Assembly: GCA_036676475.1 (NCBI GenBank)
Contig: JAKFCU010000089.1
Span: 62,001-126,000 of the forward strand
Direction of reading: 5' to 3'
Length of the DNA stretch: 64,000 nt
Source of the DNA: LC029 sp036676475
Lineage (GTDB): Bacteria > Bacillota > Bacilli > Aneurinibacillales > RAOX-1
Made by a program: the position numbers and the translations under genes. This document shows positions 1 through 8,004 of this stretch, in pieces. Under the pieces are notes generated by a model. The model was not told the DNA's origin and made no database searches. It worked only from the letters and a program-made list of their open reading frames with translations. Every line of letters begins with the position of its first letter. The first letter of the stretch is position 1.

Positions 1-1
1 A

Positions 2-949
2 CACCGCGTTCAAATGTGGTCAAGGCGTTTAGAACAAGCAAAAGAAATCAATGAGCAAAACACGAATTTTAAGTACTTGCCAGATATTACCCTTTCCAAG
101 GAAATTGTCTGTTCAACTGATCTGGAGAAAGTTGTCAGCGGAAAGAAAATTGTGCTGTTTGTCATACCCTCTCATAGTATTCGGGAACTAGTGAGGGAGG
201 CCGCACCTTTTCTTCATGGGGATATGCTCATTATTCATGCGGTGAAAGGGCTTGAACTGGGGAGTTATAAAAGAATCTCTGAAGTGATGAAAGAAGAGCT
301 TCCTTTAAATTTGCACAAGCGAATTGTCGTTCTATCTGGTCCAAGCCATGCTGAAGAAGTAAGCCGTAAATCACCGACTACGGTGGTGGTTGCTAGTGAG
401 CGGATTGAAGTAGCACAAGAAGCTCAGGATGAGTTGATGAACGCTTATTTTCGTGTCTATACCAATCCTGATGTGATTGGTCTTGAAATTGGTGGAGCTT
501 TAAAGAATATTATTGCGCTTGGGGCTGGATTATCGGATGGCCTCGGTTTTGGCGATAATGCGAAAGCGGCCCTGATGACGAGAGGGTTAGCGGAAATCAG
601 TCGGTTAGGTGTTCATTTGGGTGCGAATCCTCTGACTTTTTCTGGACTCGCTGGAGTGGGTGATCTTATCGTAACCTGTACCAGTAAGCACAGTCGCAAT
701 TGGAGGGCTGGGAATTTATTGGGTAAGGGTCATTCCTTGAATGAAGTACTAGAAAAGATGGGGATGGTTGTCGAAGGCGTCAAAACGACGAAAGCCGCTT
801 ATGAACTGTCTATTCGTCTGGGAGTGGAAATGCCCATTACGGGTGAACTTTATACGGTACTGTTTGAAAACAAACAGCCCAGACAGGCTGTTGAAGATCT
901 GATGGCACGATTAAAAAGACATGAGATGGAAGAAATAGCACAAAATTAG
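2..949 (+). CDS. gpsA: NAD(P)H-dependent glycerol-3-phosphate dehydrogenase (5' truncated)
   Basis: Reduces dihydroxyacetone phosphate to sn-glycerol 3-phosphate, the backbone precursor of phospholipids, in the cytosol. The reading frame is open from base 2, so the N-terminal dinucleotide-binding loop lies outside the window; the visible start HRVQMWSRR corresponds to the second Rossmann strand of the family. The family blocks KGLE, GGALKNIIALGAGLSDGLGFGDN, with its catalytic lysine, and GVGDLIVTC are all intact. The apparent ATG at 14 is internal. The order gpsA-(spoVIF)-yphE-yphF-spoIVA resembles B. subtilis. Function is near certain; only the start is missing. Confidence 0.96.
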   Translation, partial: HRVQMWSRRLEQAKEINEQNTNFKYLPDITLSKEIVCSTDLEKVVSGKKIVLFVIPSHSIRELVREAAPFLHGDMLIIHAVKGLELGSYKRISEVMKEELPLNLHKRIVVLSGPSHAEEVSRKSPTTVVVASERIEVAQEAQDELMNAYFRVYTNPDVIGLEIGGALKNIIALGAGLSDGLGFGDNAKAALMTRGLAEISRLGVHLGANPLTFSGLAGVGDLIVTCTSKHSRNWRAGNLLGKGHSLNEVLEKMGMVVEGVKTTKAAYELSIRLGVEMPITGELYTVLFENKQPRQAVEDLMARLKRHEMEEIAQN

Positions 950-955
950 GCACCC

Positions 956-988
956 CCTCATAAGATGGTTAAGAACCTACTTATGAGG
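956..988 (+). promoter_or_regulatory. Inverted repeat overlapping the spoVIF ribosome binding site
   Basis: CCTCATAAG (956-964) and CTTATGAGG (980-988) form a perfect 9-bp inverted repeat with a 15-nt loop. The right arm contains the first part of the Shine-Dalgarno sequence GAGGAGG (985-991). It lies between the gpsA stop and the spoVIF start, so it may limit read-through translation from gpsA mRNA. There is no T-tract, so it is not a normal terminator. Confidence 0.5.
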
Positions 989-999
989 AGGCATCCAAA

Positions 1000-1281
1000 A
1001 TGGCAAAAGACTTTTCGAAACGGCTCATCGAAAAACTTAAAAACAAGACAAATTCTCAATTAGATACAAAACAATTAGAAGTGTTAGCAAGTAAGGTAAA
1101 TAAAAATGATTTGGGGAGCGAGGAAAAATTGCTCGGCCTTATCCGCCAGGTATCTAAACTAGCCAATGTTAATTTGACCAAAGAAAAAGAAGAAAAGATT
1201 ATAAAATACTTGAAAAACAACAATATTCAAAATGCGGATATGAAATCTTTACTCACCATTTTGAATAAGAAGCTGGATTAA
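1000..1281 (+). CDS. spoVIF: Stage VI sporulation protein F (SpoVIF-like)
   Basis: A 93-residue Lys- and Asn-rich helical protein that fits the SpoVIF/YjcC family, a mother-cell factor needed for late coat assembly and lysozyme resistance in B. subtilis. The recognisable part is the central block LLGLIRQVSKLANVNLTKEKE, which parallels the family pattern of a short repeat ending in K-E. No signal peptide or membrane segment is visible. The start at 1000 has the RBS GAGGAGG nine bases upstream. It directly follows gpsA, separated by a hairpin. Family assignment rests on recall of short-sequence similarity and is moderately sure. Confidence 0.7.
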   Translation: MAKDFSKRLIEKLKNKTNSQLDTKQLEVLASKVNKNDLGSEEKLLGLIRQVSKLANVNLTKEKEEKIIKYLKNNNIQNADMKSLLTILNKKLD

Positions 1282-1390
1282 GCAAGCTTTCAAAGAATAG
1301 GCTTCTCCACATGTTACAGAATAGGTAACGTCCACATACTATGTTATTGGGTTCCAATAAACGCAGCCATTAACAGGCAAGATACAGTCT

Positions 1391-1422
1391 AAGAGGGGTA
1401 ACGGGAAATCGTTACCCCTCTT
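1391..1422. terminator. Bidirectional rho-independent terminator
   Basis: AAGAGGGGTAACG (1391-1403) pairs perfectly with CGTTACCCCTCTT (1410-1422) over a 6-nt loop, followed by a T-rich stretch on the plus strand and an A/T-rich one on the minus strand. It separates spoVIF from the convergent gene at 1427. Confidence 0.85.
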
Positions 1423-1426
1423 TCCT

Positions 1427-1819
1427 TTAAGTTTTTTTCTTCTTAGGTTCTTCTTCCGCCATGGTCTCCACCAGTGCTTGAATAAGTGGGGATTGGAGGA
1501 AATTCATGACTTGCTTAAAGTCAATGTTCTGAAAGGATTTAAGCAGATTCGTTTGGGATCCTGTTCCCTTTTTTCCAGATGTGCCAAATCGTTCCACAGC
1601 ATCCATGACATTAAAAAGGGTTTCCATCGTATTTTCCATTTGCTGCAGCTGCTCACGTACACTTCGAACCTGTTCTTTGGCCTTGATGAGAGAATGTTTC
1701 ATGTTCATTGCATCCTGTTTAGGCGGCAATATTTCCACATTTTTGCTTGAAGAACGCTGTAAAGCGGATGGTTTCCTTCTTTTGACCGCATAGGGGTTTT
1801 TCCAGTGATTCTGGTACAT
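1427..1819 (-). CDS. Hypothetical helical protein, possibly spore-associated
   Basis: A 130-residue protein of unknown function. The N-terminal 40 residues are basic and Ser/Asn rich, residues about 40-75 form a predicted coiled coil (SLIKAKEQVRSVREQLQQME followed by heptad-like TMETLFNVMDAVERF), and the tail ends in EEEPKKKKT. The RBS GAGAGGAG sits nine bases before the ATG. It is transcribed against spoVIF and converges on the shared terminator. The composition and neighbourhood are compatible with a small spore coat or cortex-associated protein, but I recognise no family and would not assign a function. Confidence 0.6.
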   Translation of the reverse strand: MYQNHWKNPYAVKRRKPSALQRSSSKNVEILPPKQDAMNMKHSLIKAKEQVRSVREQLQQMENTMETLFNVMDAVERFGTSGKKGTGSQTNLLKSFQNIDFKQVMNFLQSPLIQALVETMAEEEPKKKKT

Positions 1820-1900
1820 TGCTTTGACTCCTCTCGGAATATAGCATTACTCCATTATCCTATTCATTACTGGGCAGGAAGGTGATTTTGGGTCAAGATA

Positions 1901-1909
1901 TGCTATAAT
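1901..1909 (+). promoter_or_regulatory. Extended -10 promoter upstream of yphE
   Basis: TGCTATAAT is a perfect extended -10 element (TG-N-TATAAT) 39 bases upstream of the yphE start. No convincing -35 is visible, which is usual for extended -10 promoters. It probably drives the yphE-ferredoxin-yphF group. Confidence 0.6.
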
Positions 1910-1947
1910 AGTAGAGATTTTAGCGAAGAAAGAGGGAACAGAACGTC

Positions 1948-2118
1948 ATGGATAAAGAAATGTCCTCCATCGTAGCCATGCTGCTGATGTTTATAGCCAA
2001 TATGCTAATCGTTTTTGCTCGAAAGAGATTAACCGGGTTTGTTCGCATTATCGTGTCCACATTGGCCTTTTTATTGTTAATCCCATCCTTCCTGTTGATT
2101 ATGGTTGTTTTATTATGA
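1948..2118 (+). CDS. yphE: Small membrane protein, YphE/DUF2768-like
   Basis: A 56-residue protein with two predicted membrane helices (about residues 6-23 and 33-56) joined by a short basic loop, FARKRLTGFVR. Position between gpsA and yphF matches yphE of B. subtilis, a DUF2768 member of unknown function with the same two-helix layout. It has the RBS AGAGGG and ends in an ATGA overlap with the next gene, so the two are translationally coupled. Confidence 0.75.
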   Translation: MDKEMSSIVAMLLMFIANMLIVFARKRLTGFVRIIVSTLAFLLLIPSFLLIMVVLL

Positions 2119-2465
2119 GAACTCATATTCAGTTTCAGCCAAAAGGAAAGAAAGTCACCATACGGAAGGGCGAAAATTTGCTTCAAGCTGGTTTGAAAAA
2201 TAGGGTTTACATCAAAAGTCGATGCGGGGGGAAGGGGTCTTGTACAGCATGTAAAATCCAAATTCTGTCGGACAATCCTTTGGTTTCTTTGCCGACCACT
2301 CAGGAGATGCGAATGCTTGGAGAGGAAAACGTCGCTAAAGGCTATCGTTTGGCTTGTCAAACCCGTGTCTATGGAGAAGTTGAAGTATTGATTCCCGAAG
2401 AAACATGGAAGACCAAAGTAAAGAATCAGCTCGAAGAAACCAACGAGGAAATAGAGGGGAATTAA
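2115..2465 (+). CDS. 2Fe-2S ferredoxin-like protein
   Basis: A 116-residue protein with the plant-type 2Fe-2S cluster motif: Cys37, Cys43 and Cys46 (CGGKGSCTAC) and Cys81 (RLACQ). The C-x5-C-x2-C spacing is the version found in small ferredoxins and in the N-terminal domain of RACo-type proteins, differing from the C-x4-C-x2-C of photosynthetic ferredoxins. No other domain is fused. It is coupled by ATGA to yphE and lies one base upstream of the yphF start, so it probably works with or is co-expressed with sporulation-time membrane proteins. Redox partner unknown. Confidence 0.82.
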   Translation: MRTHIQFQPKGKKVTIRKGENLLQAGLKNRVYIKSRCGGKGSCTACKIQILSDNPLVSLPTTQEMRMLGEENVAKGYRLACQTRVYGEVEVLIPEETWKTKVKNQLEETNEEIEGN

Positions 2466-2466
2466 C

Positions 2467-3198
2467 GTGATTGGAAAGAAGCTTGCCAATATAATCATCT
2501 TATTTAGTTTACTGGCTGTCTTGACCACGGGATGTATGTACCCGAATGAACGCAAGATGGAAAATCAGCTGCCCATCGAACAGCAGGTGGCATCGGTACA
2601 AGAAGCGATTGATCGATATATTGCTGAAACCAGTGTATTGCCCATTCTCACAAAGGAAGCGAATACACCCATTTATGAAAAATACGTCATTGATTTTTCC
2701 AAGCTAATGCCAAGATACATACCCTTTATCCCCGGTGGGGCTTTTGAACAGGGCGGGGTTTATCTATTTGTCCTTACCGATGTCGAGGTCAAACCCACGG
2801 TTCGATTATTGGATTTAAAGATGGTGGAACAAATTGGGGATATTCAGACAAGGGTAAGCTATTATTTTGAAAAAAAGAAAAGCCTTCCTGTAGCTGGTGT
2901 GGTGAAACCAGGATATTTTCAAATAAACTTGAAGAAAATTGGTGTGAATAAGGAAAAAGCCACGATCGAAAGTCCTGTGACAGAAAACCGACTTCCCGTC
3001 ATTATGACTTCAACGGGAGTAGTGGGAATCGATTATCTCGCAGATCTTGAAAAAATCATGGAAAGCAGTTCAGCTGCTTACCATCCTGAGAAGGATTTAC
3101 GTGATCTAATACCAGAGAACTCCCTTTATGTACCTGTTAAGAGCTTTCCTTATGAGTTAGAAAATGGAAAGCTGACCCTGGTCACTGAAAATAAATAA
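2467..3198 (+). CDS. yphF: Lipoprotein YphF-like
   Basis: A 243-residue predicted lipoprotein. Residues 1-22 form a lysine-headed hydrophobic signal ending in the lipobox LTTGC (Cys23 lipidated), so it is anchored outside the cytoplasmic membrane. The body has no recognisable catalytic motif. The gene sits immediately upstream of spoIVA, exactly where yphF lies in B. subtilis. Translation probably starts at GTG 2467 behind the RBS GAGGGG. Function unknown; the assignment is by position plus lipoprotein nature. Confidence 0.7.
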   Translation: MIGKKLANIIILFSLLAVLTTGCMYPNERKMENQLPIEQQVASVQEAIDRYIAETSVLPILTKEANTPIYEKYVIDFSKLMPRYIPFIPGGAFEQGGVYLFVLTDVEVKPTVRLLDLKMVEQIGDIQTRVSYYFEKKKSLPVAGVVKPGYFQINLKKIGVNKEKATIESPVTENRLPVIMTSTGVVGIDYLADLEKIMESSSAAYHPEKDLRDLIPENSLYVPVKSFPYELENGKLTLVTENK

Positions 3199-3287
3199 TG
3201 TCTATAACGAAAAATTGATAGTCATAGATTCGTAGACCATGCCATACGATAAATTATAAAGGCAAAGGGGTGCGATCACCGATGTGT

Positions 3288-3323
3288 AAAGAGCAATTGT
3301 CTTGTCAATTGCTCTTTCTACTT
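3288..3323 (+). terminator. Terminator of the yphE-yphF operon
   Basis: AAAGAGCAATTG (3288-3299) pairs with CAATTGCTCTTT (3306-3317) over a 6-nt loop and is followed by a short T-containing tract. It isolates spoIVA from the upstream operon. Confidence 0.7.
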
Positions 3324-3341
3324 GGATGGGAATAAAAAGTA

Positions 3342-3369
3342 TCATAAAGCTCCTTCATCCTCATATATT
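3342..3369 (+). promoter_or_regulatory. Candidate sigma-E promoter of spoIVA
   Basis: TCATAAA (3342-3348), 13-nt spacer, CATATATT (3362-3369) resembles the mother-cell sigma-E pattern (KMATATT-N13/14-CATACAMT), with partial matches in both boxes. spoIVA of B. subtilis is a sigma-E gene, which supports the reading. No good sigma-A promoter is seen in the interval. Confidence 0.45.
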
Positions 3370-3432
3370 TATACTGTCCTAATTATATTTAGATTCAAAG
3401 GTCGCACCCATTACCGAAAGGGAGGTATGAAC

Positions 3433-4911
3433 GTGGAACGAGTCGATATTTTTAAAGATATCGCAGAACGTACTGGTGGGGATATCTACATAGGAGTAGT
3501 GGGCCCTGTCCGAACCGGCAAATCAACTTTTATCAAGCGCTTTATGGAGCTCGTAGTCCTTCCTAACATTACGAATGAATCGGACCGGGCCCGGGCAAAG
3601 GATGAACTGCCACAAAGTGCGGCAGGCCGCACGATTATGACTACAGAGCCTAAATTCGTTCCTAATCAGGCTGTGGAAATTCATGTAGCGGATGGATTGA
3701 ATATTAATGTTAGGCTTGTGGATTGCGTAGGCTATGCCGTAACAGGCGCCAAAGGCTATGAGGATGATCATGGACCAAGAATGATTAATACGCCCTGGTA
3801 TGACGAGCCTATTCCTTTTGAGGAAGCCGCTGAAATCGGAACGCGCAAAGTAGTCCAGGATCATTCCACTCTAGGTGTGGTCATTACGACGGATGGCTCT
3901 GTAGCCGAAATACCGAGGGAAGGATATATTCAAGCAGAAGAGCGAGTGATTGCGGAGCTAAAAGAGGTAGGAAAACCTTTTATCATTGTCGTAAACAGCC
4001 TTCACCCAGACCGTAAGGAAGCACAAGATCTACGCAAGGATTTATCCGAGAAATATGATGTGCCGGTTCTTACCATGAGCGTGGATGATATGGTGGAATC
4101 TGATGTGATGGCCACACTGAGGGAAGTCTTGTTTGAGTTCCCTGTGCATGAAGTGAATGTAAATCTTCCTAGTTGGGTCATGGTCTTGCATGAAGAGCAT
4201 TGGCTTCGTCAGAACTTCGAGGAAAGCGTACGGGAGACGGTAAAAGAAATCCGCCGCCTGCGTGATGTAGATCGTGTGGTAGGCCACTTTAGCGATTATG
4301 AGTTTATTGAGAGAGCCACGTTGTCTGATATGAATATGGGGCAGGGTGTGGCGGAAATTGACCTCTATGCCCCAGATCACCTGTATGATCAAATTTTAGT
4401 AGAGATCGTAGGGGTTGAAATTCGCGGGAAAGATCATCTTCTCCAGTTGATGCAAGAGTTTGCTCATGCCAAGCGTGAGTTTGACCGGGTGGCTATTGCG
4501 CTTAATATGGTCCGACAAACAGGATACGGTATTGCTCCTCCATCTATTGCAGAAATGGCGTTAGATGAGCCGGAAATTATTCGCCAAGGCAGCCGTTTTG
4601 GCGTAAGGTTAAAGGCTACAGCCCCATCCATTCATATGATAAGGGTAGATGTTGAATCCGAGTTTTCTCCGATTATCGGAACAGAAAAGCAAAGCGAAGA
4701 ATTAGTCCGCTATCTCATGCAGGATTTTGAAGATGACCCGCTAAGCATCTGGAATTCCGATATCTTTGGAAGATCGTTGAGCTCGATTGTAAATGAGGGA
4801 ATAGCTGCAAAGCTAGGCATGATGCCGGAGAATGCGCGCTACAAGCTTCAGGAAACCCTTCAGCGTATTATTAATGAAGGATCTGGCGGATTGATTGCGA
4901 TTATCTTGTAA
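3433..4911 (+). CDS. spoIVA: Stage IV sporulation protein A, coat morphogenetic ATPase
   Basis: SpoIVA polymerises on the forespore surface using ATP and forms the basement layer on which the spore coat is built. The product matches B. subtilis SpoIVA almost throughout: Walker A GPVRTGKST near residue 24, DCVGY as Walker B region, and the conserved C-terminus ending INEGSGGLIAIIL. I choose GTG 3433 (MERVDIFKDIAERTGG), because it is seven bases from the RBS GGAGG and gives 492 residues, the same length as the B. subtilis protein; the ATG at 3427 is only one base from the RBS. Transcription probably from the sigma-E-like promoter upstream. Confidence 0.97.
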   Translation: MERVDIFKDIAERTGGDIYIGVVGPVRTGKSTFIKRFMELVVLPNITNESDRARAKDELPQSAAGRTIMTTEPKFVPNQAVEIHVADGLNINVRLVDCVGYAVTGAKGYEDDHGPRMINTPWYDEPIPFEEAAEIGTRKVVQDHSTLGVVITTDGSVAEIPREGYIQAEERVIAELKEVGKPFIIVVNSLHPDRKEAQDLRKDLSEKYDVPVLTMSVDDMVESDVMATLREVLFEFPVHEVNVNLPSWVMVLHEEHWLRQNFEESVRETVKEIRRLRDVDRVVGHFSDYEFIERATLSDMNMGQGVAEIDLYAPDHLYDQILVEIVGVEIRGKDHLLQLMQEFAHAKREFDRVAIALNMVRQTGYGIAPPSIAEMALDEPEIIRQGSRFGVRLKATAPSIHMIRVDVESEFSPIIGTEKQSEELVRYLMQDFEDDPLSIWNSDIFGRSLSSIVNEGIAAKLGMMPENARYKLQETLQRIINEGSGGLIAIIL

Positions 4912-4930
4912 AGAAGAAAAAGGTATAGTG

Positions 4931-4961
4931 TAGCCTCCGTCAATGCGATGGAGGTTATTTT
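4931..4961 (+). terminator. spoIVA terminator
   Basis: CCTCC (4934-4938) pairs with GGAGG (4950-4954), extended by G-T pairs, followed by TTATTTTT. It is short but directly downstream of spoIVA. Confidence 0.6.
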
Positions 4962-4962
4962 T

Positions 4963-5012
4963 CACTTATCGGAAAGTATTATACGTATAGGGCTACGCAA
5001 GTAGCTTTCTTA
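4963..5012 (+). repeat. Dispersed 51-bp repeat, copy A1
   Basis: First of a tandem pair between spoIVA and hbs. The unit starts CACTTATCGGAAAGTATTA and ends GTAGCTTTCTTA. It contains two small hairpins: ACTT-N6-AAGT and GCTAC-N4-GTAGC. Related copies lie at 5014, 8870, 15900 and 15953. Confidence 0.85.
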
Positions 5013-5013
5013 T

Positions 5014-5062
5014 ACTTATCGGAAAGTATTATACGCATAAGGCTAGGCTAGTAGCTTTCTTA
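5014..5062 (+). repeat. Dispersed 51-bp repeat, copy A2
   Basis: Second of the tandem pair, directly abutting A1. The first hairpin is TACTT-ATCGGA-AAGTA with a 5-bp stem. The second hairpin is altered here (GCTAG...CTAGTAGC). Confidence 0.85.
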
Positions 5063-5135
5063 TCAGTTTTTTTCTAATGTGCTGTCGATAAGATGAAAAT
5101 TTTGGCGAAATTTGTGTTTTCATCTAGAAAAATCC

Positions 5136-5164
5136 TTGAATTTCCTGGGTTTCTATATTAATAT
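5136..5164 (+). promoter_or_regulatory. Sigma-A promoter candidate for hbs
   Basis: TTGAAT (5136-5141), 17-nt spacer, TAATAT (5159-5164), about 100 bases upstream of the hbs start. This leaves a long 5' UTR, as expected for a strongly expressed nucleoid protein. Confidence 0.5.
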
Positions 5165-5266
5165 AAAGCATGTCAATGACAAGTTTTTCTATTAAATATG
5201 TATATTTTTAACCAAAATGGTTAAGAAAGTAGTAATAAGACCAACTCATTGGGAGGATTTGAAACA

Positions 5267-5548
5267 ATGAATAAGACAGAACTCATTTCATATGTTGCTG
5301 AAGCAACTGAGCTAACCAAGAAAGATGCAACAAAAGCTGTTGAAGCTGTTTTTGAAGCAATCGAGAATGCTTTGAAAAATGGTGATAAAGTTCAACTTAT
5401 TGGTTTCGGAAACTTCGAGGTTCGAGAGAGAGCAGCTCGCAAGGGACGCAATCCACAAACAGGCGAAGAAATCGAAATCGCAGCAAGCAAAATCCCTGCA
5501 TTCAAACCTGGCAAATCGCTTAAGGATGCTGTCGGCGGAGAAGAGTAG
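5267..5548 (+). CDS. hbs: DNA-binding protein HU
   Basis: A 93-residue nucleoid-associated HU protein that bends and compacts DNA as a homodimer. The HU signature GFGNFEVRERAARKGRNPQT is present at about residues 46-65, followed by the beta-arm region EIEIAASKIPAFKPGKSLKD. Start chosen at ATG 5267 (MNKTELI), with the RBS GGGAGGA ten bases upstream, giving the family length; the upstream in-frame codon would add six unrelated residues. Lies between spoIVA and the folE-mtrB operon as in B. subtilis, here separated from folE by two minus-strand genes. Confidence 0.97.
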   Translation: MNKTELISYVAEATELTKKDATKAVEAVFEAIENALKNGDKVQLIGFGNFEVRERAARKGRNPQTGEEIEIAASKIPAFKPGKSLKDAVGGEE

Positions 5549-5640
5549 AAGCCTTGCTACTAGCGGATTTGATAAACCTTTTACCACGATTAATAGGTAA
5601 TCAAACAAGTATTTGCTTACAAACTTTCTTAACTGTAAAA

Positions 5641-5671
5641 AACCAATCCTTCTTAAAGGATTGGTTTTTTT
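5641..5671. terminator. Strong bidirectional terminator between hbs and the MFS gene
   Basis: AACCAATCCTT (5641-5651) pairs perfectly with AAGGATTGGTT (5656-5666) over a 4-nt loop, with T's after and A's before. The last codons and stop of the minus-strand MFS gene (from 5653) lie inside the hairpin. Confidence 0.9.
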
Positions 5672-6840
5672 GTAGTACCTGCTTTGTGATTCCCCTGTAC
5701 ATCCACCGACCGATAACGAAAGACTAGCGTGACCGACAAGAGTAGGAGAATTCCTCCAAATAAAAAGGGCAAATTCAGATGGTAATGATATAATACGGTC
5801 CCTGCCAGGGGGCCCAGGATTCTTCCTAAGCTATCCATGGAGGAGAGGAGTCCGGAGGCAACCCCTTGCCCAACCTTTGTCTTTTGTGTAATGAGCGATG
5901 TGACACACGGGCGAATCAGAGCATTTCCTATACCAAAGATAGTAACATAGAAGGCAGCTGTCCAAAAATTCATGGATAAAAGAATCAGGAGGAAACCGAT
6001 TCCGGAAATGATCAGGCCTGCTTGAATGGCTTGGCTTTCCGATCCTTTCTTTACCTTCTTGCGGATTACATAGCCTTGAATGATTGCTCCAGCTATACCG
6101 CTTATGGCAAACATGAAACCCATTTCCAATGAAGATGCCCCGATTTTATTCATTTCAAAATACTGCAAGGTACTCTCGAGTGCAGAGAGTGTAAAAGAAA
6201 CAAGAAATGAAAGTACATAGAGATATTTAAGGGAGCCTGAAAAAGCTTTCCAGCGGGATTCCTTCGCGTTTTTTGGCGGTTGCGGATCTGGTGTGTGTGA
6301 TTCCTTTAAGACAAACCAAGCAAACAAAAGGGTCCCTAAAGAAAGAAGGGAAGCCGCAAAAAATGGAGTGGATGTGCCAAAGACACTTAACAATCCACCA
6401 AATGCCGGACCAAAAATAAAGCCTAAGCCTATGGACATTCCGGCCAATCCCATTCCCTTCGTTCGATTTTCTTCATTCGTAATGTCGGCTATATAGGCGA
6501 TACTGCAAGCAGTAGCAGCACCTGAAAAGGCACCACCCAAAATTCTGGATGCATACATAAGCCAGAGATTGTGTTCGGACAAACCAAAAAGAAAGAAGCT
6601 TATACTAAAGCCTAATACACCAATCATAATGATAGGGCGCCGCCCGATCCGATCGGAAACACTGCCCCATATAGGTGACATAAAAAACGATACAGCGGAG
6701 TAAATCGATAACATCATGCCTAGGTGGTAAGGTGCTGCTTGGGCGTTATCTACCATATTAGGGAGCACGGGAATGATCATTCCAAATCCGATGAAGATGG
6801 TCATAAGAATAACCATGATCGTTTTGATCCGTTTATCCAT
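5653..6840 (-). CDS. MFS multidrug/drug:H+ antiporter family transporter
   Basis: A 395-residue, 12-helix major facilitator, DHA1 drug-efflux type. Motif A between helices 2 and 3 reads GSVSDRIGRRP, and the antiporter motif C in helix 5 reads GLGFIFGPAFGG, both typical of drug:proton antiporters such as TetA and Bmr relatives. The RBS AAAGGGG lies inside the end of ctaA, and the two genes overlap by 8 bases, so they are co-transcribed from the ctaA side. The C-terminus (TTKKPIL) is encoded within the terminator hairpin. Substrate cannot be predicted. Confidence 0.85.
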   Translation of the reverse strand: MDKRIKTIMVILMTIFIGFGMIIPVLPNMVDNAQAAPYHLGMMLSIYSAVSFFMSPIWGSVSDRIGRRPIIMIGVLGFSISFFLFGLSEHNLWLMYASRILGGAFSGAATACSIAYIADITNEENRTKGMGLAGMSIGLGFIFGPAFGGLLSVFGTSTPFFAASLLSLGTLLFAWFVLKESHTPDPQPPKNAKESRWKAFSGSLKYLYVLSFLVSFTLSALESTLQYFEMNKIGASSLEMGFMFAISGIAGAIIQGYVIRKKVKKGSESQAIQAGLIISGIGFLLILLSMNFWTAAFYVTIFGIGNALIRPCVTSLITQKTKVGQGVASGLLSSMDSLGRILGPLAGTVLYHYHLNLPFLFGGILLLLSVTLVFRYRSVDVQGNHKAGTTKKPIL

Positions 6841-7762
6841 GGAAAGTCCCCTTTCGCGAAGACTTAACCGGTTTGGTATGGTCTAAAGCTTGGAAACAAA
6901 GGAAACATAAGACCCCGAATAAGGCGGATATTATAGCGTTATGCAGAAGTGCCGGGAATAGTTGAATGCCGCTTAACACAACGTAGCCGCCACTGAAGAT
7001 CTGCATGAGAGTCAAGACCAATGCCCAGATCGATCCATAATATAAATCCTTTCGCATCTGATAATGCTTTCTTATAGCTAGAGTGAGCCCGATTACCAGG
7101 AGAAGGAATAGAAAAGCCGCTAATCGATGAATAATCTGGATCCCGACAGCACCTGTAAAATCAGGAATCCACTCGCCATTACAAGTTGGCCAGGTTTGAC
7201 AGCCTAATCCGGAATGGGTATGGCGGACATAAGCACCCAGATAAACGACCACATAAGAGTAGGCTGCTAATAGCCAAATTGCTCCTTTCATGCGTGCTGA
7301 GATGGGGGTAAGAGATTGTTTCTGCATCCAAGCCGAGTCAAAGACTAATATGGTGAGCATGAGTACGCTAGCAAATGCAGTTAAGGAGAGGCCGAAATGA
7401 ATAGCTAAAACCGCATCGGATTGCGGCCAAATGACCGCTGCGGCACCTAATAAGGCTTGCGCAAAGGTACATAAAAAGCCTCCCAAGGCAAAAAACTTTA
7501 CTCCATTGATATGCCCTAGCTTGCGCCAGGCCCAAATGGACTGCCAGGTGACCAAAATTCCTACAACACCAGAAACGGCTCGATGACTATACTCAATTAA
7601 AGATTCAATATTATCCAGTGGAGCAAATTGCCCGTGACATAGAGGCCATGTATTACCGCATCCATCTGCGGAGTCTGTTTTGGTCACTAGAGAACCCATA
7701 ATGAGAACAAGGAGCATCCCGCTGGTTGTCAAAATGGAGATCCACTTTAAACCTTTATTCAT
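6833..7762 (-). CDS. ctaA: Heme A synthase
   Basis: Oxidises the C8 methyl of heme O to the formyl of heme A for aa3-type oxidases. The 309-residue protein has eight predicted membrane helices in two pseudo-repeats. Extracytoplasmic cysteine pairs Cys35/Cys42 (DGCGNTWPLC) and Cys188/Cys194 (GLGCQTWPTC) and heme-ligand histidines His60 (IEYSHRAVSG), His122 and His212 match CtaA of the Bacillales type. RBS AGAAGGTAG. ctaB and the oxidase genes are not in the window; the overlapping partner is an MFS exporter, an unusual neighbour. Confidence 0.95.
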   Translation of the reverse strand: MNKGLKWISILTTSGMLLVLIMGSLVTKTDSADGCGNTWPLCHGQFAPLDNIESLIEYSHRAVSGVVGILVTWQSIWAWRKLGHINGVKFFALGGFLCTFAQALLGAAAVIWPQSDAVLAIHFGLSLTAFASVLMLTILVFDSAWMQKQSLTPISARMKGAIWLLAAYSYVVVYLGAYVRHTHSGLGCQTWPTCNGEWIPDFTGAVGIQIIHRLAAFLFLLLVIGLTLAIRKHYQMRKDLYYGSIWALVLTLMQIFSGGYVVLSGIQLFPALLHNAIISALFGVLCFLCFQALDHTKPVKSSRKGTFHG

Positions 7763-7933
7763 TTTTTCTACCTTCTTTCTGAACCAATTAATAAGGAATC
7801 AATCAATGGGCTATTCCGAGTTAACACTATAAACAATATTAAAATACCAACTTATATATTAACAGGTGGTAACCTCATTTGTTAATACGTTTTTCAAATC
7901 CATCTATGTATTTTAGATGAACAGATTCCCATT

Positions 7934-7962
7934 TTGCAATTTTTAATAGTAGATGCTATGAT
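7934..7962 (+). promoter_or_regulatory. Sigma-A promoter of folE-mtrB
   Basis: TTGCAA (7934-7939), exactly 17 nt, TATGAT (7957-7962), with TG one base before the -10 (extended -10). It lies 43 bases upstream of folE. Confidence 0.75.
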
Positions 7963-8004
7963 AAAAATGGATTTTTTGGGTATAGTGGGAGGCGATTTTT
8001 AATA

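Noticed and set aside
1920..2555. 211-codon minus-strand ORF opposite yphE-ferredoxin
   Set aside because: Shadow of three plus-strand genes that have motifs, RBS and ATGA coupling.
3322..3432. N-terminal extension of SpoIVA
   Set aside because: The extra 37 residues are encoded by the promoter region and are absent in the family; GTG 3433 has the correct RBS distance.
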